Positions 35,131-43,089 of a stretch of 64,000 nt of DNA are shown here, piece by piece. Position 1 is the stretch's first letter; every line of letters begins with the position of its first letter. The DNA lies in contig NZ_JANIDY010000002.1 of assembly GCF_026385525.1 (NCBI RefSeq), positions 124,001 through 188,000 of the forward strand, read 5' to 3'. The notes beneath the pieces are model-generated. The model was not told the origin of the DNA and ran no database searches. It saw only the letters and a program-made list of their open reading frames with translations. The translations under genes were made by a program, and so were the position numbers. Origin of the DNA: Bombella pluederhausensis (GTDB lineage: Bacteria; Pseudomonadota; Alphaproteobacteria; Acetobacterales; Acetobacteraceae).

Positions 35131-35609
35131 AAATGCTGCATCTGGGTAAAGTTGTCCGCCGTCTGTCAGGGCGTTTTTCTAGTCGAAATGAGGAGGAGAT
35201 GGATGATTTCTCCCTCTCACGGCTGACTGACGCCTTTACCAGAGCCACGGACATTATGGCGCAGGAAAATCATTTCCTGATGGAAAAAGATGTTGCCGGG
35301 GCGGCTGCTCTCCTGCCGGAAAAGACGGTGCTCATTGAGGAGCTGGGAGCGCTGGTTACCCATGCCCGCAAGACAGGTGTGCGGGCTGAGAATCTGCCTG
35401 CGAGCTTCAGGCAGGTACAAGGGCGCTTTATGGATATTGCAACCCAGAACCGTGAGCTTCTTCAGGAAGCGATGACAACGCAAGAAGCCGTGATGAAGCT
35501 GCTTATTGATAGTGCTGTGGAAGAAAATCGTCATGGGTATGGTCGAACGGGCGAAGTGGGGTCTGATACATCATCCCGTGGCGTGTTCTCCCTGAATGAC
35601 CGGGCCTGA
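35127..35609 (+). CDS. FlgN-like flagellar chaperone
   Basis: A 160-aa mostly helical protein (LTDAFTRATDIMAQENHFLM, then LLPEKTVLIEELGALVTHAR) in the place where FlgN, the export chaperone of FlgK and FlgL, is usually encoded after flgJ. The FlgN pattern of long helices with repeated E/L is present but there are no unique residues, so the call leans on context. ATG overlaps the flgJ stop and follows GGAAGG; an inner ATG at 35199 also has AGGAGG upstream. Confidence 0.62.
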   Translation: MKMLHLGKVVRRLSGRFSSRNEEEMDDFSLSRLTDAFTRATDIMAQENHFLMEKDVAGAAALLPEKTVLIEELGALVTHARKTGVRAENLPASFRQVQGRFMDIATQNRELLQEAMTTQEAVMKLLIDSAVEENRHGYGRTGEVGSDTSSRGVFSLNDRA

Positions 35610-35617
35610 AGGGAGAT

Positions 35618-35644
35618 AGCCAGCCAGTCAGGCTGGCTTTTTTT
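35618..35644 (+). terminator. Rho-independent terminator after the flgI-flgJ-flgN unit
   Basis: AGCCAGCC (35618-35625) pairs with GGCTGGCT (35631-35638), loop AGTCA, followed by seven T (35638-35644). A strong intrinsic terminator for the plus-strand operon. Confidence 0.85.
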
Positions 35645-35648
35645 CTGC

Positions 35649-36122
35649 TTACCAGTAATCGCCAATCATGTGGCGGGGCTGGTTGTTGCCTGGGTCGGCG
35701 GCAGGGCTCCAGATCGTCCAGTCCCATGGGGTCGTGTCCCGGTAATTTTCTGCCGTCATGGCAGGCAGGGGCGGGTCCTGTGGCGGGTGATGGGCATGTT
35801 TACGCTGCCCTATAGCCTGCATATGTGCCTGCAGGGTTCTGTAGGCTGTTTCATCCCCCATATAGACACAACCGCAGGCGAGAGGATCAGCATAGAGGTA
35901 GATGGGCTGGCCGTCTGGTGCCATGCGGTAGGTCAGGCTGCCGGGGGGCAGGCTGTTCATCAGCCCATACCGGGCTGTTGTATTGGCGGGATGTGCTACA
36001 AAGCCAGCATGGCTGAGCAGGCTGCCTTTTTCCAGATAGGGCGTAGCAGGGCGTGTGCAGCCTGTCAGGCAGAATAGTGCGGCTGCGGCAATGGATGTGA
36101 TGAGGGACAGAGGGTGCTTCAT
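35649..36122 (-). CDS. Predicted lipoprotein of unknown function
   Basis: A 157-aa protein with a lipobox (CLTGC, about residues 18-22) after a hydrophobic segment. The mature region contains PDGQPIYLYADPLACGCVYMGD and ends in a Trp/Pro-rich tail (PWDWTIWSP, GDYW). No family recognised. It follows the GT25 gene by 7 bases, so the two are probably co-transcribed. Confidence 0.6.
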   Translation of the reverse strand: MKHPLSLITSIAAAALFCLTGCTRPATPYLEKGSLLSHAGFVAHPANTTARYGLMNSLPPGSLTYRMAPDGQPIYLYADPLACGCVYMGDETAYRTLQAHMQAIGQRKHAHHPPQDPPLPAMTAENYRDTTPWDWTIWSPAADPGNNQPRHMIGDYW

Positions 36123-36129
36123 GGCTGTT

Positions 36130-36855
36130 TCAGTCCCTGTTGAGGCTCTGGCTGGTCAGATTGTCCGTCAGGACGAGAGGGGGCACGCAGCAATAGGCTT
36201 TCATGTCCACATAATGGCGGTTCATGATATGGTCGATGCTGGTGCTGATGAGCGTTCGCCCGCCCAGTGAAGGGTAATGGATGGGCAGGGAAACCATCGG
36301 CAGGCAGCGCTGCATCAAAGAGAGGGCGCCACGTGGCGAGAGGGCATAGCCACAGATTCCGAAGGTCTGGCGGAGGCGGAAAGGGAGTGTCTCGACCTGC
36401 TGGTGACGGAAATTTTCAATTCCCCGGCGGACATCATCCTGGCTGAATTGGGCGAAACAGTCCGTCTGCCCTGGCAGAACTTCGTAATGCAGCGGTGCAT
36501 CCGAGTTTTGCCCCCACAGGATAATTTCCCAGTCTTCTGGAAGCTGGTTGATGATCTGGCGGCTTTTTTCTTCAAAGTTGGCGCAGAGGAAGGCGTCATC
36601 CTCAAAGATGTTGGCTGGTTCTCCACTCTGGGCAATGCTGCCCCATAGGGCGACATGGGTCAGGCCGGAGCCTACTGCTCCAGCGGTGAACTGGCAGTCT
36701 GCTGCGAGAAGGCCGGCCTTGATGGTCTCTTGCCTATCCAGAGTTTGGCCATCAATGCCGGGAGCATGGATGATGCCGGGAATATGATGATTGACCCGTT
36801 GGAAGCGTTCCAGCCGCTCCGGTGTACGGGCAAGGCTGATGACATAATGTTTCAC
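36130..36855 (-). CDS. GT25-family glycosyltransferase
   Basis: A 241-aa protein: N-terminal HYVISLARTPERLERFQ, THVALWGSIAQSGEPANIFEDDAFL (split near residues 66-90) with the acidic FEDDA motif, and GICGYALSPRGALSLMQ near 165, all typical of the GT25 family, which includes beta-galactosyltransferases of LPS and collagen. Acceptor unknown. The upstream 201-base region holds a TTAACCAT site shared with the DUF1217-fliI operon. Confidence 0.82.
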   Translation of the reverse strand: MKHYVISLARTPERLERFQRVNHHIPGIIHAPGIDGQTLDRQETIKAGLLAADCQFTAGAVGSGLTHVALWGSIAQSGEPANIFEDDAFLCANFEEKSRQIINQLPEDWEIILWGQNSDAPLHYEVLPGQTDCFAQFSQDDVRRGIENFRHQQVETLPFRLRQTFGICGYALSPRGALSLMQRCLPMVSLPIHYPSLGGRTLISTSIDHIMNRHYVDMKAYCCVPPLVLTDNLTSQSLNRD

Positions 36856-36938
36856 GTAAGACCTTTTCCATCATGATGGTATATGGCATGAAATATACTG
36901 AAAACATGACGTGTTTTCATGGAATAATAAATTTATAC

Positions 36939-36946
36939 ATGGTTAA
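36939..36946 (-). promoter_or_regulatory. TTAACCAT half-site (reverse) between GT25 and DUF1217 genes
   Basis: ATGGTTAA, the reverse of TTAACCAT, lies 84 bases after the GT25 start and 111 bases before the DUF1217 start. The surrounding AT-rich sequence also has GATGGTTTAATC at about 36981-36992. A candidate site for the fliI operon. Confidence 0.4.
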
Positions 36947-37056
36947 ATTATGAAAAATGCAGCATTCTGTTAATGGTTGATGGTTTAATCTGTGCCTTCC
37001 GGATGCTGGCAGGAGTGTGACTGTGCCAGTTGAAAGCTGTATGAGGGAGGTGGCTT

Positions 37057-37890
37057 ATGGGACTGAGTGGTATCTCACCAGTGGCCCAGTTTCTGATCGC
37101 TCGCAAGAATGAGGCACAGACGGCCGCAGAGAGTGTGAAGGGTGACGGCGAAGCGAAGCGCATGGTGGCTGATTTCCAGCAGAAGGCCCCTTCCATCCGC
37201 TCTGCGGACCAGCTTATGAAGAATTATTCCGTCAATCAGGTGGTTCTGGGGGCTTATAACCTTAGTTCTTTAGGGTCACAGCAGGCCGTGGAACGGGCGT
37301 TGCTGACGCAGGACCCCACATCATCGTCATCTCTGGCCCAGACATCCCATAATGCCAGCTGGCTGGCCTTTGCAGATGCCTTTGCCAGTATGGGCGCCGG
37401 GAAAGGGACGGCATCAGCCTCGCCTTTTACGTCAGACATGATTGCTTCCACGCTCAGCTCCTATGAGCAGCGTCATTATGAGACGAGCGATGCCCAGCAG
37501 AAAAGCGGGGTGGGGGATGCGCTCTATTTCACCCGGAAGATGCAGTCTGGTAGCGTGAAGACCCTCAATGATCTCATGTCCGATGCGACATTGCTGCGTG
37601 TGGCGGAAGTGGTCAGCGGGTATGACCCGGACCAGTTCGGGGCTCTCGATTTCAGCCAGCAGCAGCGCATCTTGAGCAAAAAAGTGGATATGAAGGCATT
37701 CTCTGATCCTGATCGTGTGCAGCGTTACGCCGAGCAGTATCTGACACAGATTCAGATGCATCCTAACTATAATGATGATGACAAGCCCGCCAGCATGATG
37801 GACCTGTTCGGTGGGGATGATGGAGGGGATGGCATTCTGTCCCTGTTCGGGGGCAGTGGTGACGGATCATCTTCCTCTGGTCTGTTCTGA
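37057..37890 (+). CDS. DUF1217-family motility protein
   Basis: A 277-aa protein of the DUF1217 type found in alphaproteobacterial flagellar clusters: LSGISPVAQFLIARKNEAQ, SIRSADQLMKNYSVNQVVLG, and a middle segment SGVGDALYFTRKMQSGSVKT. It has no signal peptide; the C-terminus is Gly/Asp/Ser-rich. No molecular role is established in the literature I recall, though it co-occurs with fliI. It overlaps fliI by one base. Confidence 0.72.
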   Translation: MGLSGISPVAQFLIARKNEAQTAAESVKGDGEAKRMVADFQQKAPSIRSADQLMKNYSVNQVVLGAYNLSSLGSQQAVERALLTQDPTSSSSLAQTSHNASWLAFADAFASMGAGKGTASASPFTSDMIASTLSSYEQRHYETSDAQQKSGVGDALYFTRKMQSGSVKTLNDLMSDATLLRVAEVVSGYDPDQFGALDFSQQQRILSKKVDMKAFSDPDRVQRYAEQYLTQIQMHPNYNDDDKPASMMDLFGGDDGGDGILSLFGGSGDGSSSSGLF

Positions 37891-39404
37891 TGGCTGTATC
37901 GCTTGGTCTGCCAGATGGTGAGGAAGCGTTTCAGGCAGTAAGGGCACGGCGGGAGGCCCTGTCTGGGTCTTGGGTTCGGCAGGAGAGGATGATGGCAGCC
38001 CTGCCGGGTGTGAGTCACCCTGCGGCGGCGACCGTGCCTATTGGGGAGCTCTCTGGCCGTGTCGTGGATGTTTCCGGCCTGTGTGTTACCGTGGCGGGTC
38101 TGACCTCCTTTACGGCTGTGGGGGATCATGTGCGGGTCCAGACTTTGGATGGTCGTGACGTTCTGGCAGAGATTGTTGCGTTCCGTCAGGGACAGGCATT
38201 GGCCATGACGTATGAGTCCATTGAGGGCATAGGGGCAGGCTGTCCTGTCTTCTTTGCCCTTTATGGGCAGGAACAGCGGATGAATGCCGTGTCCGGTGGT
38301 CTGGCTGTCAATGAATCATGGATCGGGCGTGTTGTGGACCCTATGGGGCAGCCGTTGGATGGAAAAGGGCCATTGCTGCCTTCCAGCAACAGGCAGAAGC
38401 GCCATGCTGTTCCGCCCGCAGCGGCAGATCGTGCTCGGTTGGGGCCTCGGATTGACCTTGGCGTCAAGGCGCTGAATCTGTTTGCAACCTGTCGTCAGGG
38501 GCAGCGTCTGGGCCTGTTTGCCGGGTCAGGCGTGGGAAAATCGACCCTGATGGGAATGCTGGCCCGGGAAACTGCCTGTGATGTGGCTGTCATTTCCCTT
38601 GTGGGGGAACGGGGGCGTGAGGTCCGGGAGTTCATAGAGGATGATCTGGGGCCGGAAGGTTTGGCACGGTCCGTTCTGGTCGTGGCAACGTCCGACAGTT
38701 CCGCTCTGATGCGGCGGGAGGCAGCCTATGGTGCCATGGCCGTTGCCGAATATTTCCGGGATCAGGGGAAGTCTGTCCTGCTGCTGATGGATAGCGTGAC
38801 TCGCTTCTGTCAGGCATTGCGGGAGATTGGTCTTTCTGCGGGTGAAGTCCCGGCAACTCGTGGGTATCCTCCCAGTGTTTTTGCTGCTTTGCCTCGCCTG
38901 TTGGAGCGTGCCGGACCGGGTCGCCGGAATGGGCAGGAGCAGGCAGGGCAGATGACAGCCCTGTTCTCCGTTCTTGTGGAGGGGGATGACCAGAACGAGC
39001 CTGTTACTGACACGGTACGGGGGATTCTGGATGGTCATGTGGTGCTGGACCGTGCGATTGCCGAGGCGGGCCGTTATCCAGCCATCAATGTCCTGCAATC
39101 TCTGTCCCGTTCTGTGCCGGGCTGCAACAGTGAGGCAGAGAATGAGCTGACGGTTCGGGCACGCCGCCTCCTTGCTCAATGGGAGGACATGCGGGACCTC
39201 GTACGCTTGGGCGCCTACAAGGCGGGCAATGATGCCGAGGCCGATCAGGCTGTTCAGCTTGGCCCGCAGCTTGAAACTTATCTGATGCAGAAGAAAACGG
39301 AACATGTCCCGCTTGAGGACGCTTTTGCCGGTCTGGCGCAGCTTCTTGGCCCCGGTGAGGCAGGAGAATCAGCTGCGATCACCGGGACGCAGGCGGTGGA
39401 ATGA
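37890..39404 (+). CDS. fliI: Flagellum-specific export ATPase FliI
   Basis: A 504-aa F1-type ATPase with Walker A GLFAGSGVGKST (about residue 207-218), VISLVGERGREVREFIEDDL, Walker B LLLMDSVTRFCQALREIGL and the export-type GYPPSVFAALPRLLERAGPG. Longer than E. coli FliI (457 aa) because of both an N-terminal extension and a C-terminal tail. FliI energises export with FliH and FliJ. First overlaps DUF1217 by one base; followed by fliJ after 52 bases. Confidence 0.95.
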   Translation: MAVSLGLPDGEEAFQAVRARREALSGSWVRQERMMAALPGVSHPAAATVPIGELSGRVVDVSGLCVTVAGLTSFTAVGDHVRVQTLDGRDVLAEIVAFRQGQALAMTYESIEGIGAGCPVFFALYGQEQRMNAVSGGLAVNESWIGRVVDPMGQPLDGKGPLLPSSNRQKRHAVPPAAADRARLGPRIDLGVKALNLFATCRQGQRLGLFAGSGVGKSTLMGMLARETACDVAVISLVGERGREVREFIEDDLGPEGLARSVLVVATSDSSALMRREAAYGAMAVAEYFRDQGKSVLLLMDSVTRFCQALREIGLSAGEVPATRGYPPSVFAALPRLLERAGPGRRNGQEQAGQMTALFSVLVEGDDQNEPVTDTVRGILDGHVVLDRAIAEAGRYPAINVLQSLSRSVPGCNSEAENELTVRARRLLAQWEDMRDLVRLGAYKAGNDAEADQAVQLGPQLETYLMQKKTEHVPLEDAFAGLAQLLGPGEAGESAAITGTQAVE

Positions 39405-39456
39405 CAGGATGCAGAAGCACCTCATACGGGAATAGGCCGTTCAGGGAGAGACGATT

Positions 39457-39906
39457 ATGAAACCAGCACGTCACAAGGCGCTGACATCATTGGTTACGCT
39501 TCAGAAGCGGAGCAGTACCATAGCAAGAACGCAGCTTGCCCGCTGTCTGGCTGAAGAAAAACGCATCGAGGCGCAGATTATCGAGCTGAAAACCCAGATG
39601 CAGGAGAACAGGATTCTCGTCAGTGCAGCACGAGAGGAGCAGGCGCAGGACCTGACCTTATGGAACGGGTACCGTTACTGGTTGCCCGTTGCACAGGAGG
39701 AGCTGGAACGGCTGGAGCAAAAACGGGCCGAGGCTGAGCAGCGGAGTGACTCTGTTCGACAGACTGTGATGGAATCGGTCCGTCAGCATGAGGCGACATC
39801 TGGCCTTCTGCGAAAAGACAGGGAGACCCGGATGCAGCAGAGGCAGCGCCAGGAACAGGCCGTGCTGGATGAGAGAGCGCAATATTGCGTTATGGCGGAG
39901 ATGTAG
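39457..39906 (+). CDS. fliJ: FliJ-like flagellar export chaperone
   Basis: A 149-aa, almost wholly helical, coiled-coil protein (SLVTLQKRSSTIARTQLARC, QEELERLEQKRAEAEQRSDS) directly after fliI, where FliJ is found in nearly all clusters. FliJ is the central stalk of the FliHI ATPase. FliJ is poorly conserved, so position carries much of the assignment. It ends before a 212-base AT-rich gap. Confidence 0.72.
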   Translation: MKPARHKALTSLVTLQKRSSTIARTQLARCLAEEKRIEAQIIELKTQMQENRILVSAAREEQAQDLTLWNGYRYWLPVAQEELERLEQKRAEAEQRSDSVRQTVMESVRQHEATSGLLRKDRETRMQQRQRQEQAVLDERAQYCVMAEM

Positions 39907-40118
39907 CGGGTAGAATAGTAAGGCGAATATTGCATCATCATGACGTGGTCGTCACAATATGATGTATAGGACATTAAAATAGTACAATTTTGATATGTAG
40001 TTAATAACTAGCCTTATAAAAACCTTGAGAAGCATGAATTATGTGAGGTAATTTAAGGCCACAACAAGTTTTGGTCATGTCTTTGTTGTGGTATCTTTTT
40101 TACAGAGGGGTTGCATTG

Positions 40119-40883
40119 ATGCAGATGGGTAATTCACCTTCGGGGAAGATCATGCTGGCGACGCCCTGTTTCGGTGGGATGGTGACGACAGGCTATATGC
40201 TGTCCGTCATCGGCTATGCCTCCAGCGGTCAGAGCATTCCCATGACCGTCATGCATGTTGGTGATGATGCGCTGGTGACACGGGCACGGAACACGCTTCT
40301 CTCCAATTTCTATTTTCGGTCGGACTGCTCTCATATTCTTTTTGTGGATGCTGACATCAGCTTCCCAGCTAATGCGCCGACACGTCTTTTTCAGGCTGGC
40401 AAGGATGTGATTGCCGGGATGTACCCCTTGCGGGACCGTTACTGGGATGATCAGACAAAGCGTAATATTCTGGCCGGTGAACGCCAGCAGACAGCCTCCC
40501 TGCGTTATGTCGGGGAAACGGCTGCCATGCATGAGACATACGAGCACGGCCCGCTATTGCAGACAGCCTATGCGGGTACGGGCTTCATGATGATAAGCCG
40601 GAATGCTGTCAGCCGCATGATAAAGGCTTATCCAGAACTGGAATATAAACGCATTGATGCCCCTGCTGGTGAGGATGGACGCCGCTTTGCTTTGTTCGAG
40701 GGCAGTGTGGATGCGGAAAGCGGCACTTACCTCAGCGAGGATTATACGTTCTGTAAACGGTGGCGTGAGATTGGCGGCGAAGTCTGGCTGGATACTGCCA
40801 TCGAGCTGACCCATACGGGTACGGCGTCTTTTGCGGGTATGCCTTCCGTACGTGTGGGCATTGCTCATAACAGAGGTCGCTGA
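40119..40883 (+). CDS. GT-A-fold glycosyltransferase-like protein
   Basis: About 254 aa. ILFVDADISFPANAPTRLF (about residue 65) has a DxD motif like GT-A glycosyltransferases, and LSEDYTFCKRW (about 207) is the typical later acidic motif; KIMLATPCFGG at the start resembles the Anp1-like/GT62 and related families. It probably adds a sugar to a protein or lipid. The start at 40119 follows GAGGGG by 9 bases; an in-frame TTG at 40071 is less likely. Located 39 bases before motB, so it may be co-expressed with the stator genes. Confidence 0.65.
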   Translation: MQMGNSPSGKIMLATPCFGGMVTTGYMLSVIGYASSGQSIPMTVMHVGDDALVTRARNTLLSNFYFRSDCSHILFVDADISFPANAPTRLFQAGKDVIAGMYPLRDRYWDDQTKRNILAGERQQTASLRYVGETAAMHETYEHGPLLQTAYAGTGFMMISRNAVSRMIKAYPELEYKRIDAPAGEDGRRFALFEGSVDAESGTYLSEDYTFCKRWREIGGEVWLDTAIELTHTGTASFAGMPSVRVGIAHNRGR

Positions 40884-40922
40884 TGGTCTCTGTTTCTGTC
40901 ATCCAGATGCTGACATGGTGGT

Positions 40923-42146
40923 ATGACCATGGCTGAGCGCAAGAACACGCCCCCCATCATCATAAAGCGGGAGGAGGTGGTGGAGGCCGGTCACCATGGT
41001 GGTGCATGGAAAGTAGCTTATGCTGATTTCATGACGGCCATGATGGCGTTCTTCCTGCTCATGTGGCTGCTCAACATCACCACGGATGAGCAGAAACGGG
41101 GGATTGCCCTGTTCTTTAATCCCATGGCGGATAAGACAGGTAAGGCGACATCCAACCAGGCCCTTCTGGAAACATCGCCCCTTTCGGCACCGTCTTCCCT
41201 GCGGACAATTCATAATTCTGACCATGAACCACCACCGAAACCGGATGCCTCACAGACTCATCCAGAGGATCAGGGGCGTGATGGTCAGAAAGCCGGGCAG
41301 GCTGATGATGGAATCCTGACCAGCAGTGGCGTCAGCATTCTTCCCCCCGGAATGCAGGATCATCCTGATGAGGATGAAGCCCGTATAGGGCGTGCAGAGA
41401 TTATTCCTCTGGGCGGGCCGAAAACGGGGGCGGCAGAAAATGTCGGTCAGGTTGGTGAAGGCAATGTTGCAGATGATGGGAGTGCCGGAACGGGCACAAC
41501 GGTCGCTGGAGCCCCGCCAGCTGATGAAGGACCGCATGACGCCACGGCTGCATCGGGGCACGGTGCGGAAACGCTCCGTCAGGCAGCACAGGAGGACGCC
41601 CATCTCCAGCAGACGATGAAGGAGCTGAAAGGCAGCCTCGCTCATGAAGCCGGACTGAGTGGGTTGAAAGATAATCTCGGGTTCGAGATGGGCACGGATG
41701 AGATCCGTATTGAAGTGCAGGATACGGCGCATAGGCCCATGTTCGATAATGGCGAGACCATGCCCAACAAGGATGGCCGGGTGCTGTTGGGGCAGATCGG
41801 GGCATGGCTGGGAACATTGCCAGAAGACATCTCCATCATCGGGGAGACGGATGGCGTGCCGTATCATCTGCGGCAGGTGGGCAGCCATGGCCTTTCCAAC
41901 TGGACTCTTTCGGAAATGCGGGCAGACCGTGTGCGGGAAATTCTGGTCCGATCTGGTTACCCGGACCGGCGTATCAGAAGTGTGGAAGGGCGGGCGGATC
42001 GCAGTCTTGCCGACCCGGCCCATCCTGAAGCGCCTGAGAACCGGCGCATCGTTCTGCTGATTCACCGTCTCCATCCGTTGCCAGCGTCTTTTCAGACAGC
42101 AGAGCCGTCAGCGCATTCAGCACCGGAACAGGGGAAGGCACGATGA
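40923..42146 (+). CDS. motB: Stator protein MotB
   Basis: A 407-aa protein with a cytoplasmic N-terminus, one membrane segment (about 33-52) containing the proton-binding Asp (D35 in AYADFMTAMMAFFLLMWL), a long Gly/Asp/Pro-rich periplasmic linker (about 80-215) and an OmpA-like peptidoglycan-binding domain (about 265-395, with HRPMFDNGETMPNKDGRVLL). The linker is longer than in E. coli MotB. It precedes motA, the reverse of the usual order. Start 40923 or 40929. Confidence 0.93.
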   Translation: MTMAERKNTPPIIIKREEVVEAGHHGGAWKVAYADFMTAMMAFFLLMWLLNITTDEQKRGIALFFNPMADKTGKATSNQALLETSPLSAPSSLRTIHNSDHEPPPKPDASQTHPEDQGRDGQKAGQADDGILTSSGVSILPPGMQDHPDEDEARIGRAEIIPLGGPKTGAAENVGQVGEGNVADDGSAGTGTTVAGAPPADEGPHDATAASGHGAETLRQAAQEDAHLQQTMKELKGSLAHEAGLSGLKDNLGFEMGTDEIRIEVQDTAHRPMFDNGETMPNKDGRVLLGQIGAWLGTLPEDISIIGETDGVPYHLRQVGSHGLSNWTLSEMRADRVREILVRSGYPDRRIRSVEGRADRSLADPAHPEAPENRRIVLLIHRLHPLPASFQTAEPSAHSAPEQGKAR

Positions 42147-42188
42147 AACAGTCAGGGAACAGGGCCGTTTTGAGAGAGGAACGATAAG

Positions 42189-43049
42189 ATGCTGTATATC
42201 GGTGGGCTGATTTTTGCACTTCTATGCGTATTTGGCTCCTTTGCGGCTTCCGGCGGTGCGCTGGCGCCGCTTCTGGCCTCCATGCCCTTTGAGCTCCTGA
42301 CTATTCTGGGGGCAGCCGTTGGCGTGTTTGTCATGAGTAACAGCATGTCGGCACTGAAATCCGTTTTTGGATATCTGATGCTGGTTGTGAAAGGCCCCCG
42401 GCACAGCCAACAGAGTTATATGGACCTTCTGGCCCTGCTGTACCGCCTGCTGAGGCAGGCCAATATGAAGGGTATTGCCTCTCTGGAAAATGACTTTGAG
42501 GAGCCGCAGGAGAGCAGCATTTTCGCCACGTCACCCCGGATCAAGCAGGACGCCAAGACACGGGACATGATCTGCGACTATCTGCGGCTCATCAGCATGA
42601 ATCTTGATGAGAGCCACCAGCTTGATGAGATCATGGGGCGTGAGCTGAAAAAGAACCTGCATGAGGACCTGCACATTGCTGAATCCCTCTCTGGTATCTC
42701 CGATGCTTTGCCAGCGCTGGGGATCGTGGCGGCCGTTCTCGGTGTGGTGAAGACCATGGCCGCCATCAGCAAGCCGCCTGCCGTTCTGGGTGAGATGATT
42801 GCCGGGGCGCTTGTGGGGACCTTTCTGGGCGTGCTGCTGGCCTATGGGGTTGTTGGCCCTCTGGCCTCCCGGATGCAGGCCATCGTGAAGATGGACAACC
42901 GTTATTATGACACCATCCGTACCGTGCTTGTGGCGTTCCTTCAGGGGCAGCCTCCGCAGGTTTGTATTGAGATCGGGCGTAAGGACATTCCTGAGGAGTT
43001 CATGCCCGATTTTGCGGCTGTCGACAGCATGCTGAATGAACTGACATGA
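42189..43049 (+). CDS. motA: Stator protein MotA
   Basis: A 286-aa protein with four membrane segments: IGGLIFALLCVFGSFAASGG at the start, LLTILGAAVGVFVMS (about 33-48), ALPALGIVAAVLGVVKTM (about 173-192) and GEMIAGALVGTFLGVLLAYG (about 199-218). The cytoplasmic loop (about 60-170) contains charged residues that contact FliG. MotA with MotB is the proton-driven stator. Gap to fliK is 40 bases. Confidence 0.95.
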   Translation: MLYIGGLIFALLCVFGSFAASGGALAPLLASMPFELLTILGAAVGVFVMSNSMSALKSVFGYLMLVVKGPRHSQQSYMDLLALLYRLLRQANMKGIASLENDFEEPQESSIFATSPRIKQDAKTRDMICDYLRLISMNLDESHQLDEIMGRELKKNLHEDLHIAESLSGISDALPALGIVAAVLGVVKTMAAISKPPAVLGEMIAGALVGTFLGVLLAYGVVGPLASRMQAIVKMDNRYYDTIRTVLVAFLQGQPPQVCIEIGRKDIPEEFMPDFAAVDSMLNELT

Positions 43050-43051
43050 CC

Positions 43052-43066
43052 GGCACCGCCGGTGCC
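43052..43066 (+). terminator. GC-rich hairpin between motA and fliK
   Basis: GGCACC-GCC-GGTGCC starts 3 bases after the motA stop. There is no U-tract, so attenuation is possible but weak; it may also stabilise motBA mRNA. Confidence 0.3.
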
Positions 43067-43089
43067 CGTACTGAAATTGTGAGACGTTT

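Noticed and set aside
36855-37056. A short gene between the GT25 and DUF1217 genes
   Set aside because: Only AT-rich intergenic sequence with regulator-like motifs and no ribosome site plus frame.
40923-43049. motB-motA as part of a Zorya-type defence system
   Set aside because: Both genes sit inside a complete flagellar cluster and have standard stator features; no ZorC, ZorD or ZorE-like genes are adjacent.
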